A DNA stretch of 64,000 nucleotides from Leifsonia poae (GCF_027921845.1 NZ_BSEN01000001.1:492014-556013); one strand, 5' to 3'. Shown: positions 42,869 to 51,733, counted from the stretch's first letter. Notes: generated by a model from the sequence alone, not told the origin. Made by a program: numbers and translations.

Positions 42869-43654
42869 CTAGAGCGTCTGCCAGGCGGGCTTGTTCGCGT
42901 AGGCGTAGCGGTAGTACTCGATGTTCTGCAGCCGGGAGGCAGCGGCCTCGTCGACGATCACCGTGACGTGCGGGTGCAGCTGGATGGCCGATCCCGGGTT
43001 GCTCGCCGACACGGGGCCCTCGACGGCGCCGGCGACGGCCTCCGCCTTGCCCTCGCCGAACGCGAGCAGCAGCAGGTGCTTCGCGCGCAGGATCGTGCCG
43101 AGCCCCTGCGTGATGCAGTGCATCGGCACGTCGGCCTCCGACGGGAAGAACCGCGCGTTGTCGCGGCGGGTCTGCTCGGTGAGCGTCTTGACGCGCGTCG
43201 CGGATGCGAACGACGAACCCGGCTCGTTGAAGCCGATGTGGCCGTCGGTGCCGATCCCGAGGATCTGCACGTCGACGCCGCCCGCCTCGGCGATCGCGCG
43301 CTCGTAGTCGGGCCCGGCGTGCTCGATGCCGTCGATCGCGCCGTTCGGCACGTGGATGAGCGACGGAGTGAGGCCGAGCGGCTCCACGACCTCGCGGGTG
43401 ATCACCGAGCGGTACGACTCGGGGTGGTCGGCGGGCAGCCCGACGTACTCGTCGAGCGCGAACCCGCGCACGTGTGCGACATCGATGCCCGTCTCCGCGA
43501 CCCGCGCGGTGAGCGCACGGTACAGTGCGAGCGGGGTCGAGCCGGTCGCGAGGCCGAGCACGGCATCCGGTCGGCTCGCGATGAGGTCGACGATGGACTG
43601 CGCGGCGAGTTCGCCCGCCTGCTTCTGGTCGGGTACGACGACGATCTCTGCCAC
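42869..43654 (-). CDS. nagB: Glucosamine-6-phosphate deaminase
   Basis: 261 residues. Converts glucosamine-6-phosphate to fructose-6-phosphate and ammonia. Key residues align with the E. coli enzyme shifted by four: Asp68 (ALDEYVGL), Asp137, His139 and Glu144 in GTDGHIGFNEPGSSF; the phosphate loop GLATGSTPL is at about 34-42. Starts with GTG and is the last gene of the operon ROK repressor - importer - hexosaminidase - kinase - nagB. Confidence 0.97.
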   Translation of the reverse strand: MAEIVVVPDQKQAGELAAQSIVDLIASRPDAVLGLATGSTPLALYRALTARVAETGIDVAHVRGFALDEYVGLPADHPESYRSVITREVVEPLGLTPSLIHVPNGAIDGIEHAGPDYERAIAEAGGVDVQILGIGTDGHIGFNEPGSSFASATRVKTLTEQTRRDNARFFPSEADVPMHCITQGLGTILRAKHLLLLAFGEGKAEAVAGAVEGPVSASNPGSAIQLHPHVTVIVDEAAASRLQNIEYYRYAYANKPAWQTL

Positions 43655-44551
43655 TTAGCTCTCTCCCACGAGGGCCGCGCCGATGGCGGCGGCCGGTGAA
43701 CCTTCCGGAATGAGGCGCACGCGCTCGGGAAGCGAGAGCGACGCCAGGAACGGCGACGCCTGCGCCCACTCGTCGAGCACCTCGTGGACATCGCACAGCA
43801 GCCGGTCCCCGAGATGGCTCAGGCCACCACCGATGACGACGGAATCGACATCGACGGTCAGCACGAGGACCCGCACCGCGGAGGCGATGCCCGCAGCCAG
43901 CCTAGCCTTGATGGCCCTCGCCTCGGGGTCGCCGTCGGCGGCTGCGGCGAACAGCGAGCGAACAGGAAGTGGATCGTCGGTGCGCCATTGGCGCGCGACC
44001 CCCGACCCGCTCGCGACCGTCTCGAGGCAGCCGCGCTGACCGCACGCGCAGATCACGCCGTTGGGGTCCACCGGGATGTGCCCGATCTCCCCGGCGATAC
44101 CGTCGGCGCCGCGCCACAGCCGCCCGTCGACCACGATCCCGGCGGCGAGGCCGGTGCCGAGGTTGAGGTACGCCATCGTGCCGTCGAGGCCCATCAGGTG
44201 GTACGCGCCGACCGCTGCGGCCTTCACGTCGTTCTCGATGCGCACCCCGACGCCGAGGCGTCCGGCCAGCTCTCCGCCGAGCTCGAGACGCTCGAGGCCC
44301 AGGTTCACCGCGTGGGCGACGTGCCCGGAGGCGCTGTCGACCATGCCGGGGATGCCGATGCCGATCGACTGGAACCCGCTCGCGGGCAGCCCGGTGAGCT
44401 CGCCGATCCGCGCGACGGCGGCGACGGCCGTCTCGACGACGGCGATCGATCCGAAGCCCGTGGCCAGCCGGATGCGCTGGGACAGGCCGCCCGCATCGTC
44501 GATGGCCACCGCATCCGTCTTGGTGCCACCGATGTCGATCCCGAGCCTCAC
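43655..44551 (-). CDS. ROK family sugar kinase, candidate N-acetylglucosamine kinase
   Basis: 298 residues from a GTG that overlaps the GH3 gene (GTGA). Phosphate loop GIDIGGTKTDAVAID, catalytic Asp in ENDVKAAAVGAY, the GEIGHIPVD turn and zinc motif CACGQRGCLETVASG. No HTH, so an enzyme. It sits directly before nagB, and its expected job is GlcNAc to GlcNAc-6-phosphate after hexosaminidase cleavage of imported oligomers. Confidence 0.9.
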   Translation of the reverse strand: MRLGIDIGGTKTDAVAIDDAGGLSQRIRLATGFGSIAVVETAVAAVARIGELTGLPASGFQSIGIGIPGMVDSASGHVAHAVNLGLERLELGGELAGRLGVGVRIENDVKAAAVGAYHLMGLDGTMAYLNLGTGLAAGIVVDGRLWRGADGIAGEIGHIPVDPNGVICACGQRGCLETVASGSGVARQWRTDDPLPVRSLFAAAADGDPEARAIKARLAAGIASAVRVLVLTVDVDSVVIGGGLSHLGDRLLCDVHEVLDEWAQASPFLASLSLPERVRLIPEGSPAAAIGAALVGES

Positions 44552-46137
44552 GAGCCGGATTCCAGGTACGCGAGCAGGGCGCGGCCGACCAGGCGGGAGG
44601 CACCGAAGGTGGCGACGTCGGCGTAGGCGCGGTCGTCGCTCGGCCAGCCCATGTCGACCACGAGCACACGGTCGCGCTCGGCGCGCAGCCGATCGATCGC
44701 CGCGCGGGCGAAGGCGTGCCGGTGGTTGTCCTTGCCGATCACGAGCACCGGCGACTTGGCCGCGAGCACGAGATCCGGATGGTCGCCCTCGGTGAACACG
44801 ACGAGCGGGTTCTGCTCGAAGGCGCGCGCGACGGCGGACTCCGGGTCGGCAGCGGCCTCCGCGAACGGTCCCCACGGGGCGACGCCGACGGCGATGTTCG
44901 CCACGGTGTCGATGCGCACGATCGAGTACGGTCCGCGGTTGGCGGCGACCCACTCGGCCGCGTGCGGCGCGATGTCGAAGGTCGAGATGGCCGCGGCGAT
45001 GTCGATCGGGTCGATGGCGCCGGCGAACGGATCGGCGGGAATCGGCTTCTGCGCGCTCTCTGCGTGCAGATCGGCGGCGAGTGCGAGCACGCGCTCGGCC
45101 GCCTGCGCGACCCGGGCGGCGCTCAGCCGGCCGTCGGCGATCGCGGCGACCACCGCATCCTCGATCTGCCCGAGCTGTTCGTCGGTGTTCTCGGTCCCGA
45201 TGCAGAGCAGGTCGCAGCCGGCGGCGAGCGCCAGCACGGCGGCCGGCGGGATGCCCGTCTCGCCGCTCGCACCCTTCATGTCGAGCGCGTCGCTGACCAC
45301 GACGCCGTCGAACCCGAGCTCACCGCGCAGGAGCCCCTCGATGATCGTGGGGCTGAAGGTGGCTGGACGCTCGGCGTCCAGCTGCGGCAGCAGGATGTGC
45401 GAGGTCATCACGCTGCGCGCGCCGGCCTCGATGACCGCGCGGAACGGACGGAGCTCGCGCTCCCGCAGGCGCTCGAGCGAGAGGTCGACCTCCGGCAGCA
45501 CGAGGTGCGAGTCCTGCGCCGTGTCGCCGTGCCCGGGGAAGTGCTTGGCGCACACGGCGACGCCGGCGGACTGCAGCCCGCGCGTCCACGCGGCGCCCTG
45601 CTCGGCGACCACAGCCGGCGACGAGCCGAAGCTGCGCACGCCGATGACGGGGTTGTCCGGGTTCGAATTGATGTCGACATCCGGCGCGAAGTCGAGGTTG
45701 CAGCCGGCGCGACGCAGCTCCCAGCCGACGCGCTGCGCGACCGACTCGGTGTAAGCGGCGTCGCCACGGCGCCCGAGGACGGCGTTGCCGGGATACGGCG
45801 ATCCTGTGCCGTAGTACAGGCGCGTGACGTCGCCGCCCTCCTCGTCGATCGCGACGATCGCATCCGGATTCGCGGCGTAGATCGCGTCGGTCAGCGCGCG
45901 CAGCTGGGTGAGCGAGGTGATGTTCGGACCGAACACGCACACCCCGCCCAGACCGTTGCGCAGGCGAACGGCGAGCCAGTCCGGCAGCGTCGTCCCCACG
46001 AAGCCCGGGAGCAGTGTCGCGGCCACCTGGCGGCGGAGATGCGCGAGCGGCGTGGTGCTGTCGGCGGCGGCGTGCTGCTCAGTGGCGGAGGTCTGGTCGG
46101 TGGCGGCGTGCTGGTCGGTGGCGGAGGGCCCGCTCAC
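44548..46137 (-). CDS. nagZ: Cytoplasmic GH3 beta-N-acetylhexosaminidase
   Basis: 529 residues from the GTG at 46137. The NagZ signature KHFPGHGDTAQDSH is at 198-211, with the His that acts as general acid/base, and the nucleophile Asp is in VVVSDALDMKG. The C-terminal 180 residues form the extra domain seen in actinobacterial forms. A polar leader of about 28 residues with repeated ATDQ/ATEQ units precedes the barrel and is not a signal peptide, so the enzyme is cytoplasmic. Overlaps the permease gene by GTGA. Substrates: chitooligosaccharides or muropeptide sugars. Confidence 0.92.
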   Translation of the reverse strand: MSGPSATDQHAATDQTSATEQHAAADSTTPLAHLRRQVAATLLPGFVGTTLPDWLAVRLRNGLGGVCVFGPNITSLTQLRALTDAIYAANPDAIVAIDEEGGDVTRLYYGTGSPYPGNAVLGRRGDAAYTESVAQRVGWELRRAGCNLDFAPDVDINSNPDNPVIGVRSFGSSPAVVAEQGAAWTRGLQSAGVAVCAKHFPGHGDTAQDSHLVLPEVDLSLERLRERELRPFRAVIEAGARSVMTSHILLPQLDAERPATFSPTIIEGLLRGELGFDGVVVSDALDMKGASGETGIPPAAVLALAAGCDLLCIGTENTDEQLGQIEDAVVAAIADGRLSAARVAQAAERVLALAADLHAESAQKPIPADPFAGAIDPIDIAAAISTFDIAPHAAEWVAANRGPYSIVRIDTVANIAVGVAPWGPFAEAAADPESAVARAFEQNPLVVFTEGDHPDLVLAAKSPVLVIGKDNHRHAFARAAIDRLRAERDRVLVVDMGWPSDDRAYADVATFGASRLVGRALLAYLESGS

Positions 46138-47045
46138 CCCTTGACCGCCCCGCTGACGAGCCCGCTGGTCATCCGGCCCTGCACGAACAGGAAGAAGATG
46201 ATCACCGGAACGGCCACGAGCGTCGACGCGGCCATGACCTGGCCCCAGTCGGTCGCCCGCGAGGCGGACTGCTGGATGAAGCCGCGCAGCCACAGGGGCA
46301 GCGTCTGGCTCGAGTTCTCCTGCAGGATGACGAGCGCGACGGTGAACTCGTTCCACGCCTGGAGGAACGCGTAGACACCGGATGCGACGAGCCCGGGGGC
46401 CAGCAGCGGGAAGGTGATGCGCATGAACGCCTGCGTGCGGCTGAGACCGTCGACCATTGCGGCCTCTTCGAGGTCGGCCGGGATGCCGGCGACGAAACCG
46501 CGCAGCATCCAGATGGTGAACGGCACGACGGCGGCGATGTAGATGATGCTCACGCCGAGCACGGTGTTGAGCAGGTTGAGGCTGCCCATCAGCTTGTACT
46601 GGGCGATGAACAGGCCCTCGGCCGGCAGCATCTGGATGAGCAGCACGGCGAGCACGAACGACTTGCGGCCGCGGAACTTGAACCGGCTGATCGCGAGGGC
46701 CGCGAGGAACGCGAACACGATGCAGAACACCACGGTGACGATGGCGATGATGAGGCTCATGCCGAGCGCGGGGAAGAACGTGCCGCCGTTGATGACCGCG
46801 GCGAAGTTGTCCCACGAGCCGCCGAACGGCAGCCAGGTCGGGGTCGTGTTCTGCAGCACCACGTTGGGCAGCAGCGACGAGTTCACCATCCAGTAGACGG
46901 GGAACACCCAGATCAGCGAGATGACGACGCCGACGATGCCGAGGATCACGCGCGACGGCTTGATCTTCTGGCGGAGCTTGCGGGCGGGGGCGGGAGCGGC
47001 GGAATCGGCCGCCGACTCCACGCGGGTCGAGGTGACAGCACTCAT
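46134..47045 (-). CDS. Carbohydrate ABC transporter permease, MalG type (GlcNAc locus)
   Basis: 303 residues, six membrane segments (first: VILGIVGVVISLIWVFPVYW). EAA loop PADLEEAAMVDGLSRTQAFM. Overlaps both neighbours by 4 bp. Like the 27-30 kb system it has no ATPase of its own. The following hexosaminidase, kinase and nagB point to GlcNAc or chitooligosaccharide import, as in DasABC/NgcEFG systems of actinobacteria (context inference). Confidence 0.92.
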   Translation of the reverse strand: MSAVTSTRVESAADSAAPAPARKLRQKIKPSRVILGIVGVVISLIWVFPVYWMVNSSLLPNVVLQNTTPTWLPFGGSWDNFAAVINGGTFFPALGMSLIIAIVTVVFCIVFAFLAALAISRFKFRGRKSFVLAVLLIQMLPAEGLFIAQYKLMGSLNLLNTVLGVSIIYIAAVVPFTIWMLRGFVAGIPADLEEAAMVDGLSRTQAFMRITFPLLAPGLVASGVYAFLQAWNEFTVALVILQENSSQTLPLWLRGFIQQSASRATDWGQVMAASTLVAVPVIIFFLFVQGRMTSGLVSGAVKG

Positions 47046-47998
47046 GACTCGTCCTCCTTGAGCAGATTGCGCACGTAGAACCAGCTGATCGCGATGGTCA
47101 GGATGAGCACGAAGACCGAGACGGCGCTCGCCATCGCGAAGTCGCTGGAGCCGACGCCGAGCTGGTAGATGTAGGTGCCGAGCAGGTTGGTCTCGCTGGC
47201 GATGGAGCCCTTGTCCTGCAGCAGCTTGATCTGGGTGAAGACCCTCAGGTCCCAGATGATCTGCAGCAGCAGCACGATGCCGAGCACGGGCCGGATGATC
47301 GGCAGGATGATGTACCGCAGCCGCTGGAAGCCCTTGGCGCCGTCCATCTGCGCGGCCTCGAGCACCTCGCCCGAGACCTGCGTGAGGCCGGCGAACACCG
47401 AGAACGCCACGAACGGGACGCTCATCCAGACCACGATCACCATCGCGACGAAGAAGAACGAGAGCGGGTTCTGCAGCCAGTTGTGGTTCTGGAAGTCCAG
47501 GCCCCACGACGTCAGGGTGTAGTTGACGATGCCGCGGCGCCAGTCGAACAGCCAGTTCCACACCGTCATCGCGGCGACGACCGGCATCGCCCAGGCGAGG
47601 AGCATGGAGATCTGGATGATGATGCGCACGGCCTTGTTGACGGCGTTCATCAGGAGAGCGAGTCCGATGCCGATGACCACCGTGACGAACGCGGTGACGA
47701 GACAGAACGCGATCGAGCGGGCCACGACGACCCACATGTACGAGTCGGAGAACAGGGTGATGTAGTTCTCGAACCAGACGAAGGGGGCCGGCTGGCCGAA
47801 CTGCTGGGCGAGCCCGAAGCTCTGCATCGAGGTGATGAGCTGCCACACGATGGGATAGCCCAGCGCGAGGATGAGGATGGCGACGGAGGGGATGAGCAGG
47901 GCGTACGGGGTGAACTGGAAGCGCTTCCTGCGCTGCGGCGTCGCCTGCGGGATGCGCGGCGCGGTGTTCACGGACGGGGTCTGCTGGGTGGTGGTCAC
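47042..47998 (-). CDS. Carbohydrate ABC transporter permease, MalF type (GlcNAc locus)
   Basis: 318 residues with six membrane segments and EAA loop SGEVLEAAQMDGAKGFQRLR. Begins with GTG, preceded by AAGGAGGACAG. Membrane partner of the protein at 46134. A stable hairpin (48036-48062) separates it from the binding-protein gene, which would let the binding protein be made in excess. Confidence 0.92.
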   Translation of the reverse strand: MTTTQQTPSVNTAPRIPQATPQRRKRFQFTPYALLIPSVAILILALGYPIVWQLITSMQSFGLAQQFGQPAPFVWFENYITLFSDSYMWVVVARSIAFCLVTAFVTVVIGIGLALLMNAVNKAVRIIIQISMLLAWAMPVVAAMTVWNWLFDWRRGIVNYTLTSWGLDFQNHNWLQNPLSFFFVAMVIVVWMSVPFVAFSVFAGLTQVSGEVLEAAQMDGAKGFQRLRYIILPIIRPVLGIVLLLQIIWDLRVFTQIKLLQDKGSIASETNLLGTYIYQLGVGSSDFAMASAVSVFVLILTIAISWFYVRNLLKEDES

Positions 47999-48035
47999 GT
48001 CTGTCCTCCTTCCTGAAAGTCTGAGGGCAGGAGCA

Positions 48036-48062
48036 GGGGCGCGGAAGGTCGTTCCGCGCCCC
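48036..48062 (-). terminator. Intra-operon hairpin between binding protein and permeases
   Basis: Exact 11-bp arms GGGGCGCGGAA (48036-48046) and its complement (48052-48062) around a 5-nt loop. It lies just past the binding-protein stop (48089) and before the permease start (47998). Such hairpins usually cause partial termination or stabilise the upstream mRNA. Confidence 0.7.
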
Positions 48063-48088
48063 CGACTGCCGGGTGTTACGGGTGGGTG

Positions 48089-49441
48089 CTACTTGTTCTT
48101 GACGTTCATCAAGGCGTTGAGCTTGGTGTTGTACTCCTGCGCCAGAGCCTTGAGGTCGGTCGAGTCCTTGATCTTGCTGAAGAACTCTTCCATCACGTTG
48201 CCCGCCTCGACAGCAGCCCAGCCGGGAGCGGCCGGGGTCAGCTTCGAGTTCGACGCCGACGCGATGAGCGCCTTCGCGAACTGGTCGTCGCCGAGCGAGG
48301 AGGTGTACTTGCTGTTCGCCGGGCCGAGGCCGTTCTTGCCGAGCATCTCCTGGTAGTCCTTCGAGAAGATGATCTTCAGGAGGGTCTTGGACAGGCCCGG
48401 GTTCTTGCTCTTGGCCGAGATGCCGATGTTGGAGCCACCGGCGAACACCGGAGCCGGCTTGCCGTCGTTGCCCGGGAGCGCGAACGTGCCGAAGGTGTCG
48501 TCGTTCCAGGTGCGGACGACCTTGCCGTCCTTGGTGGAGGCGTCACCGATCGACCAGTGCGCCCAGCCCGGAGCCATGATGGTCGCGGCCGAGAGCGACG
48601 TGTCCGACGTCTTCTTGCCGGCGGCGTCGAGGATCTGGTCGCTGTCGTTCAGGTAGATGTACTGGTTCGAGTCCTTGGCGTCGTTCGGAGCCTTGGACGC
48701 GTTCTTGTACAGGTCCTGCAGCTGCTGCAGACCCTTCAGGGAACCCTCGGAGTCGAGCGTGCCGACCCACTTGCCGTTCTCCTTCTTCGCGATGTCGCCA
48801 CCGTTTGCGAAGATCCACGAGATGCCGTTGCGCCAGTCCTGGCCGCCGAGGTAGAAGCCCGAGAAGTCCTTGATGCCCTTCGGGTTCTTGGCGGTGATGG
48901 TCGCGACGTCGGTGTTGAACTGGTCGAGCGTGGTGGGTGCCTGCACGCCTGCGGCGCTCCAGACGTCCTTGCGGTAGAACGCGTAGCGCGAACCGAAGTA
49001 GTACGGAAGCGTGTAGTTCTTACCGTCCACCTTGCCGGCCTCGACGAAGGACGGCAGGAGGTCGGAACCGCCGAGGTCCTTGTACATGTCGGAGATGTCG
49101 AGGAACGCGCCGACGTTGGTGAAGGTCGGCGACTGGGTGTTGCCGATCTCGGTGACGTCGGGGGTGTTGTTCGCGTCCGGAAGCGACGTCGTCAGCTTGG
49201 TGACGATGTCTCCCCAGTCCTGCTGCTGGATGTTGAGGGTCGCGCCGGTCTCCTTCTTGAACTCCGTCTTGAGGTAGGCGCGCAACGGGTCAGGAGTGTC
49301 CGGGCCGACGAGCCAGAGGGTGACAGTCTTACCCTTGCCGTCCGTGCTGGGTGCGCTTGCGCCGCCTCCGGCGGAGCATCCGGCGAGCACGAGAGCGGAA
49401 GCCGTAGCCACAGCGGCGAGGCCGACGAGCTTTCTCTTCAT
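48089..49441 (-). CDS. Sugar ABC transporter substrate-binding lipoprotein (GlcNAc locus)
   Basis: 450 residues from the ATG at 49441, preceded by GAAAGGAACAG. Lipobox LAGC with cysteine 22, then a Gly/Ser linker. A type 1 solute-binding fold (VTLWLVGPDTPDPLRAYLKT; later LPYYFGSRYAFYRKDVWSAA). Sits between the ROK repressor and the permeases. Only weak similarity to the binding protein at 29017 is evident by eye, so the two importers probably have different ligands. Confidence 0.92.
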   Translation of the reverse strand: MKRKLVGLAAVATASALVLAGCSAGGGASAPSTDGKGKTVTLWLVGPDTPDPLRAYLKTEFKKETGATLNIQQQDWGDIVTKLTTSLPDANNTPDVTEIGNTQSPTFTNVGAFLDISDMYKDLGGSDLLPSFVEAGKVDGKNYTLPYYFGSRYAFYRKDVWSAAGVQAPTTLDQFNTDVATITAKNPKGIKDFSGFYLGGQDWRNGISWIFANGGDIAKKENGKWVGTLDSEGSLKGLQQLQDLYKNASKAPNDAKDSNQYIYLNDSDQILDAAGKKTSDTSLSAATIMAPGWAHWSIGDASTKDGKVVRTWNDDTFGTFALPGNDGKPAPVFAGGSNIGISAKSKNPGLSKTLLKIIFSKDYQEMLGKNGLGPANSKYTSSLGDDQFAKALIASASNSKLTPAAPGWAAVEAGNVMEEFFSKIKDSTDLKALAQEYNTKLNALMNVKNK

Positions 49442-49530
49442 TGCTGTTCCTTTCTTCGATGTCGATGTGTGCGATTGCCACACCGTTGGTGCTGGGGTCG
49501 ATGATTCGATCTGGTTCGGGCGGTGCTGTG

Positions 49531-50832
49531 TTACGAGACCCCGAGTTGTCCGGAGAGGACGAGTACGGCCGCGCCGCGCAGAACGATGTCCTGCCCCTGC
49601 GTGGTCATCCGCAGCGTGAGATCGCCGTGGAATTCGGCCATCGTCCTGCTGCGGAGCGTTTGGATGGTCGCCTCGGCGAGCGCGCCATCGAGTAGTTCTG
49701 CCGGACCGCTCAGCACGATCTCCGAGAGATTGAGCGCTCCGACGACGGGGGCGAGGGCGATGCCGAGGCGCTGCCCTGCCTCCCGCAGGATGGGGGCGGC
49801 GTCCGAGCCGGCCGCTTCGGCCTCCCGGATGCGCTGCTGGAGCTGCGGCACGCTGAGCCAGTGCTCGAGCACCTGGTCGCGGTTGTATGTGGCCTCCAGC
49901 CCGAGGTCGGTGCCGACCATCACCTGGCCGATCTCGCCGGCGGCGAAGCGGCTGCCGTAGACGAGCGCGCCGGCGACGAGCAGCCCGGCGCCGACACCGT
50001 GGCCGACCGTGACGAGCATCATGTCGCCCGCAGCGTCGCCGTAGCCGTGCTCGGCGAGCACCGCGACGTTCGCGTCGTTGGCCACGACCACCGGATGCCC
50101 GGTGTGCGCCTGCAGCCGCTGCTGCAGTGCTTCGTCGACCCAGCCCAGGTTCGGGGCGGTCAGCACGGTTCCGGTCAGGTCGACGACACCGGGCGACCCG
50201 ACGCCGATGCCGAGGATCGGCGCCGTGGTGAGGGTGAGCAGGCGATCGACGAGCTGAACGACCTTCGCGATCGCGTCGTCGCCGGTCGCACTCTCGAGCG
50301 GAACGTCCGCGCGCTCGAGGATGGTGCCGTCGAGGTCCATCACGGCGCCGCGGAAGGTGGCGTGCTCGCTCAGGTCGAGGCCGACGATCTGGTACGCGGT
50401 GCGGTTGATGTCGAGCAGCACGGCCGGCTTGCCAGGACGGGCCGGCTTGCCGGGGCGGGCGGACTCGCGCTGCCCGAGCTCGATGACGAGGCCCTCGGCG
50501 AGCAGTTCGGCGACGAGGTCGGAGATGGTGACGCGGGTCAGTCCCGTCTCACGGGCGATGTCGGCGCGGCTGCGCTCCCCCGAGCGGTACAGCGTCTGCA
50601 GCACGAGGGAGCGGTTGTGGCTGCGCGCGTGCTCGGGGAGGACCTTGACCATCGGGCGAAGCGCGCGGCCAGGGGCGAAGCCCGGAGTGGCGACGGGCGC
50701 GGTGGCGGGCGCGGTGGCAAAACCAGGAGCGGCGGCCGCTGCCGTGACGACGGGGACGCCGGGCACGACGCCGGGCACGGCGCCGGGCACGGGCCCGGTC
50801 GCTGTGCTGCGTTGCACATCCGATGTCGTCAT
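49531..50832 (-). CDS. ROK family transcriptional repressor (NagC/Mlc/XylR type)
   Basis: 433 residues. A Pro/Ala/Val/Gly-rich leader of about 60 residues (PGAVPGVVPGVPVV) precedes the winged HTH (HNRSLVLQTLYRSGERSRAD then GLTRVTISDLVAELLAEGLV). A ROK sugar-binding domain follows (GVGSPGVVDLTGTVL, VVANDANVAVLAEHGYG). The zinc motif C-x-C-G-x-x-G-C of most ROK proteins is absent: the region reads MVGTDLGLEATYNRDQVLEH. A short duplication RPGKPARPGKPA lies in the linker. Next to the importer it faces the same way as, it probably represses the GlcNAc operon and itself through the operator at 50834. Confidence 0.88.
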   Translation of the reverse strand: MTTSDVQRSTATGPVPGAVPGVVPGVPVVTAAAAAPGFATAPATAPVATPGFAPGRALRPMVKVLPEHARSHNRSLVLQTLYRSGERSRADIARETGLTRVTISDLVAELLAEGLVIELGQRESARPGKPARPGKPAVLLDINRTAYQIVGLDLSEHATFRGAVMDLDGTILERADVPLESATGDDAIAKVVQLVDRLLTLTTAPILGIGVGSPGVVDLTGTVLTAPNLGWVDEALQQRLQAHTGHPVVVANDANVAVLAEHGYGDAAGDMMLVTVGHGVGAGLLVAGALVYGSRFAAGEIGQVMVGTDLGLEATYNRDQVLEHWLSVPQLQQRIREAEAAGSDAAPILREAGQRLGIALAPVVGALNLSEIVLSGPAELLDGALAEATIQTLRSRTMAEFHGDLTLRMTTQGQDIVLRGAAVLVLSGQLGVS

Positions 50833-50833
50833 G

Positions 50834-50868
50834 TTTGTTAGTAAAGCTTACGAACAAAATGAATGCAA
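50834..50868 (-). promoter_or_regulatory. ROK repressor promoter with overlapping operator
   Basis: On the minus strand -35 TTGCAT (50863-50868) and -10 TTTACT (50840-50845) are 17 bp apart. The 25-bp inverted repeat at 50834-50858 (half site TTTGTTAGTAA, one mismatch between halves) covers the -10 and most of the spacer, and resembles NagC/Mlc-type ROK sites. The predicted start site is within a few bases of the ATG (50832), and no ribosome site exists, so the mRNA is probably leaderless. Confidence 0.7.
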
Positions 50869-50998
50869 GCCTTCGGCCGCCATTTCCCCACGCTTTACCG
50901 ACTTGTAACATTCGCGCCGCTCGCGACCCACGCCCGAAACACGGGCGCGCCGGCGCGCTGCCCACCGATCGTGCGCAAACGCGCACCGCGCGACACGC

Positions 50999-51018
50999 GT
51001 CGTGCGATTGCGCACGAC
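50999..51018 (-). terminator. Small hairpin after the lipoprotein gene
   Basis: Exact 8-bp arms GTCGTGCG (50999-51006) and CGCACGAC (51011-51018) with a 4-nt loop, 54 bp past the stop of the minus-strand gene at 51073. Between them are three near copies of a GTCAGCGGCG word (51024-51066). No T-run; a modest terminator candidate. The rest of 50870-51072 holds no gene that I can support. Confidence 0.45.
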
Positions 51019-51072
51019 ACGGGTCAGCGGCGGCACGCGTCAGCGGCGCTGCGCGTCAGCGGCGCAGCAGAG

Positions 51073-51564
51073 CTACGCGCACTCGGCCTGCACGGCCTGG
51101 AACTTGGCCGCGAGGGCCTCCGCCTTGCTCTTGACGGCGGTGACGTCGATCGACGTCGGGTCGCTGATCGCCTTGTCGATGTACGCGGCGTAGTCGTGGA
51201 TCGCCGTGGCCGCCGACGAGGTGACCTTCTTCACGTCGACGTTGCCGACCTTCTGGTCGATGGACTGCACCGCGACGTCGACCTTCTTCAGCAGCGCGGC
51301 GGCCTTCGACGGGTCGTTCATCACCGAGGCGGCCTCGCCCTGCAGCTTCGCCACACTCGTGAAGCCGTTCGTGACGACGGCGCAGGCCTCCGCGTGGGTC
51401 TGCGAGGCGGGCGCCGATATCGAAGCCGATGCCGAAGCCGACGCGCTGGCGGACGGCGTGGGGGTCGAACTCGCCTTCGGGGCGGCGGCCGAGCATCCGG
51501 TCAGGGTGACGACCGTCGCGAGAACGGCGGCGGCGATCGAGAAGCGGGTTGCGTTCGTGGTCAT
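51073..51564 (-). CDS. Putative lipoprotein, helical, unknown function
   Basis: 163 residues from the ATG at 51564 (GAGGA upstream). The lipobox LTGC puts the modified cysteine at 24; a low-complexity Ser/Ala/Pro spacer follows (STPTPSASASASASASISAP), then a helical domain of about 105 residues with two cysteines (HAEACAVV and the last-but-one residue). The sequence pattern suggests a coiled or four-helix bundle outside the membrane. I recognise no family. It is downstream of nothing obvious; icd starts on the other side of a terminator. Confidence 0.7.
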   Translation of the reverse strand: MTTNATRFSIAAAVLATVVTLTGCSAAAPKASSTPTPSASASASASASISAPASQTHAEACAVVTNGFTSVAKLQGEAASVMNDPSKAAALLKKVDVAVQSIDQKVGNVDVKKVTSSAATAIHDYAAYIDKAISDPTSIDVTAVKSKAEALAAKFQAVQAECA

Positions 51565-51680
51565 CTCATCCTCATCTCGCGGCGCACGACGGCGACCGCG
51601 TTCGAAGCTCCCCCAGAGGCAGAGCGCATTCCACGAACCTAACCGACGACGGAGCGCAGGCCCAATCGCCGACGAACGCA

Positions 51681-51717
51681 CGAAGGGCCCGGCGGGATGC
51701 TCCCACCGGGCCCTTCG
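51681..51717 (-). terminator. Hairpin terminator downstream of icd
   Basis: Arms 51681-51697 and 51701-51717 (CGAAGGGCCCGG core) pair over 17 bp with one mismatch around a 3-nt loop. It lies 17 bp past the icd stop. No T-run; a strong GC stem of the kind common in high-GC genomes. Confidence 0.75.
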
Positions 51718-51733
51718 ACAGCGCGGACCGGGC

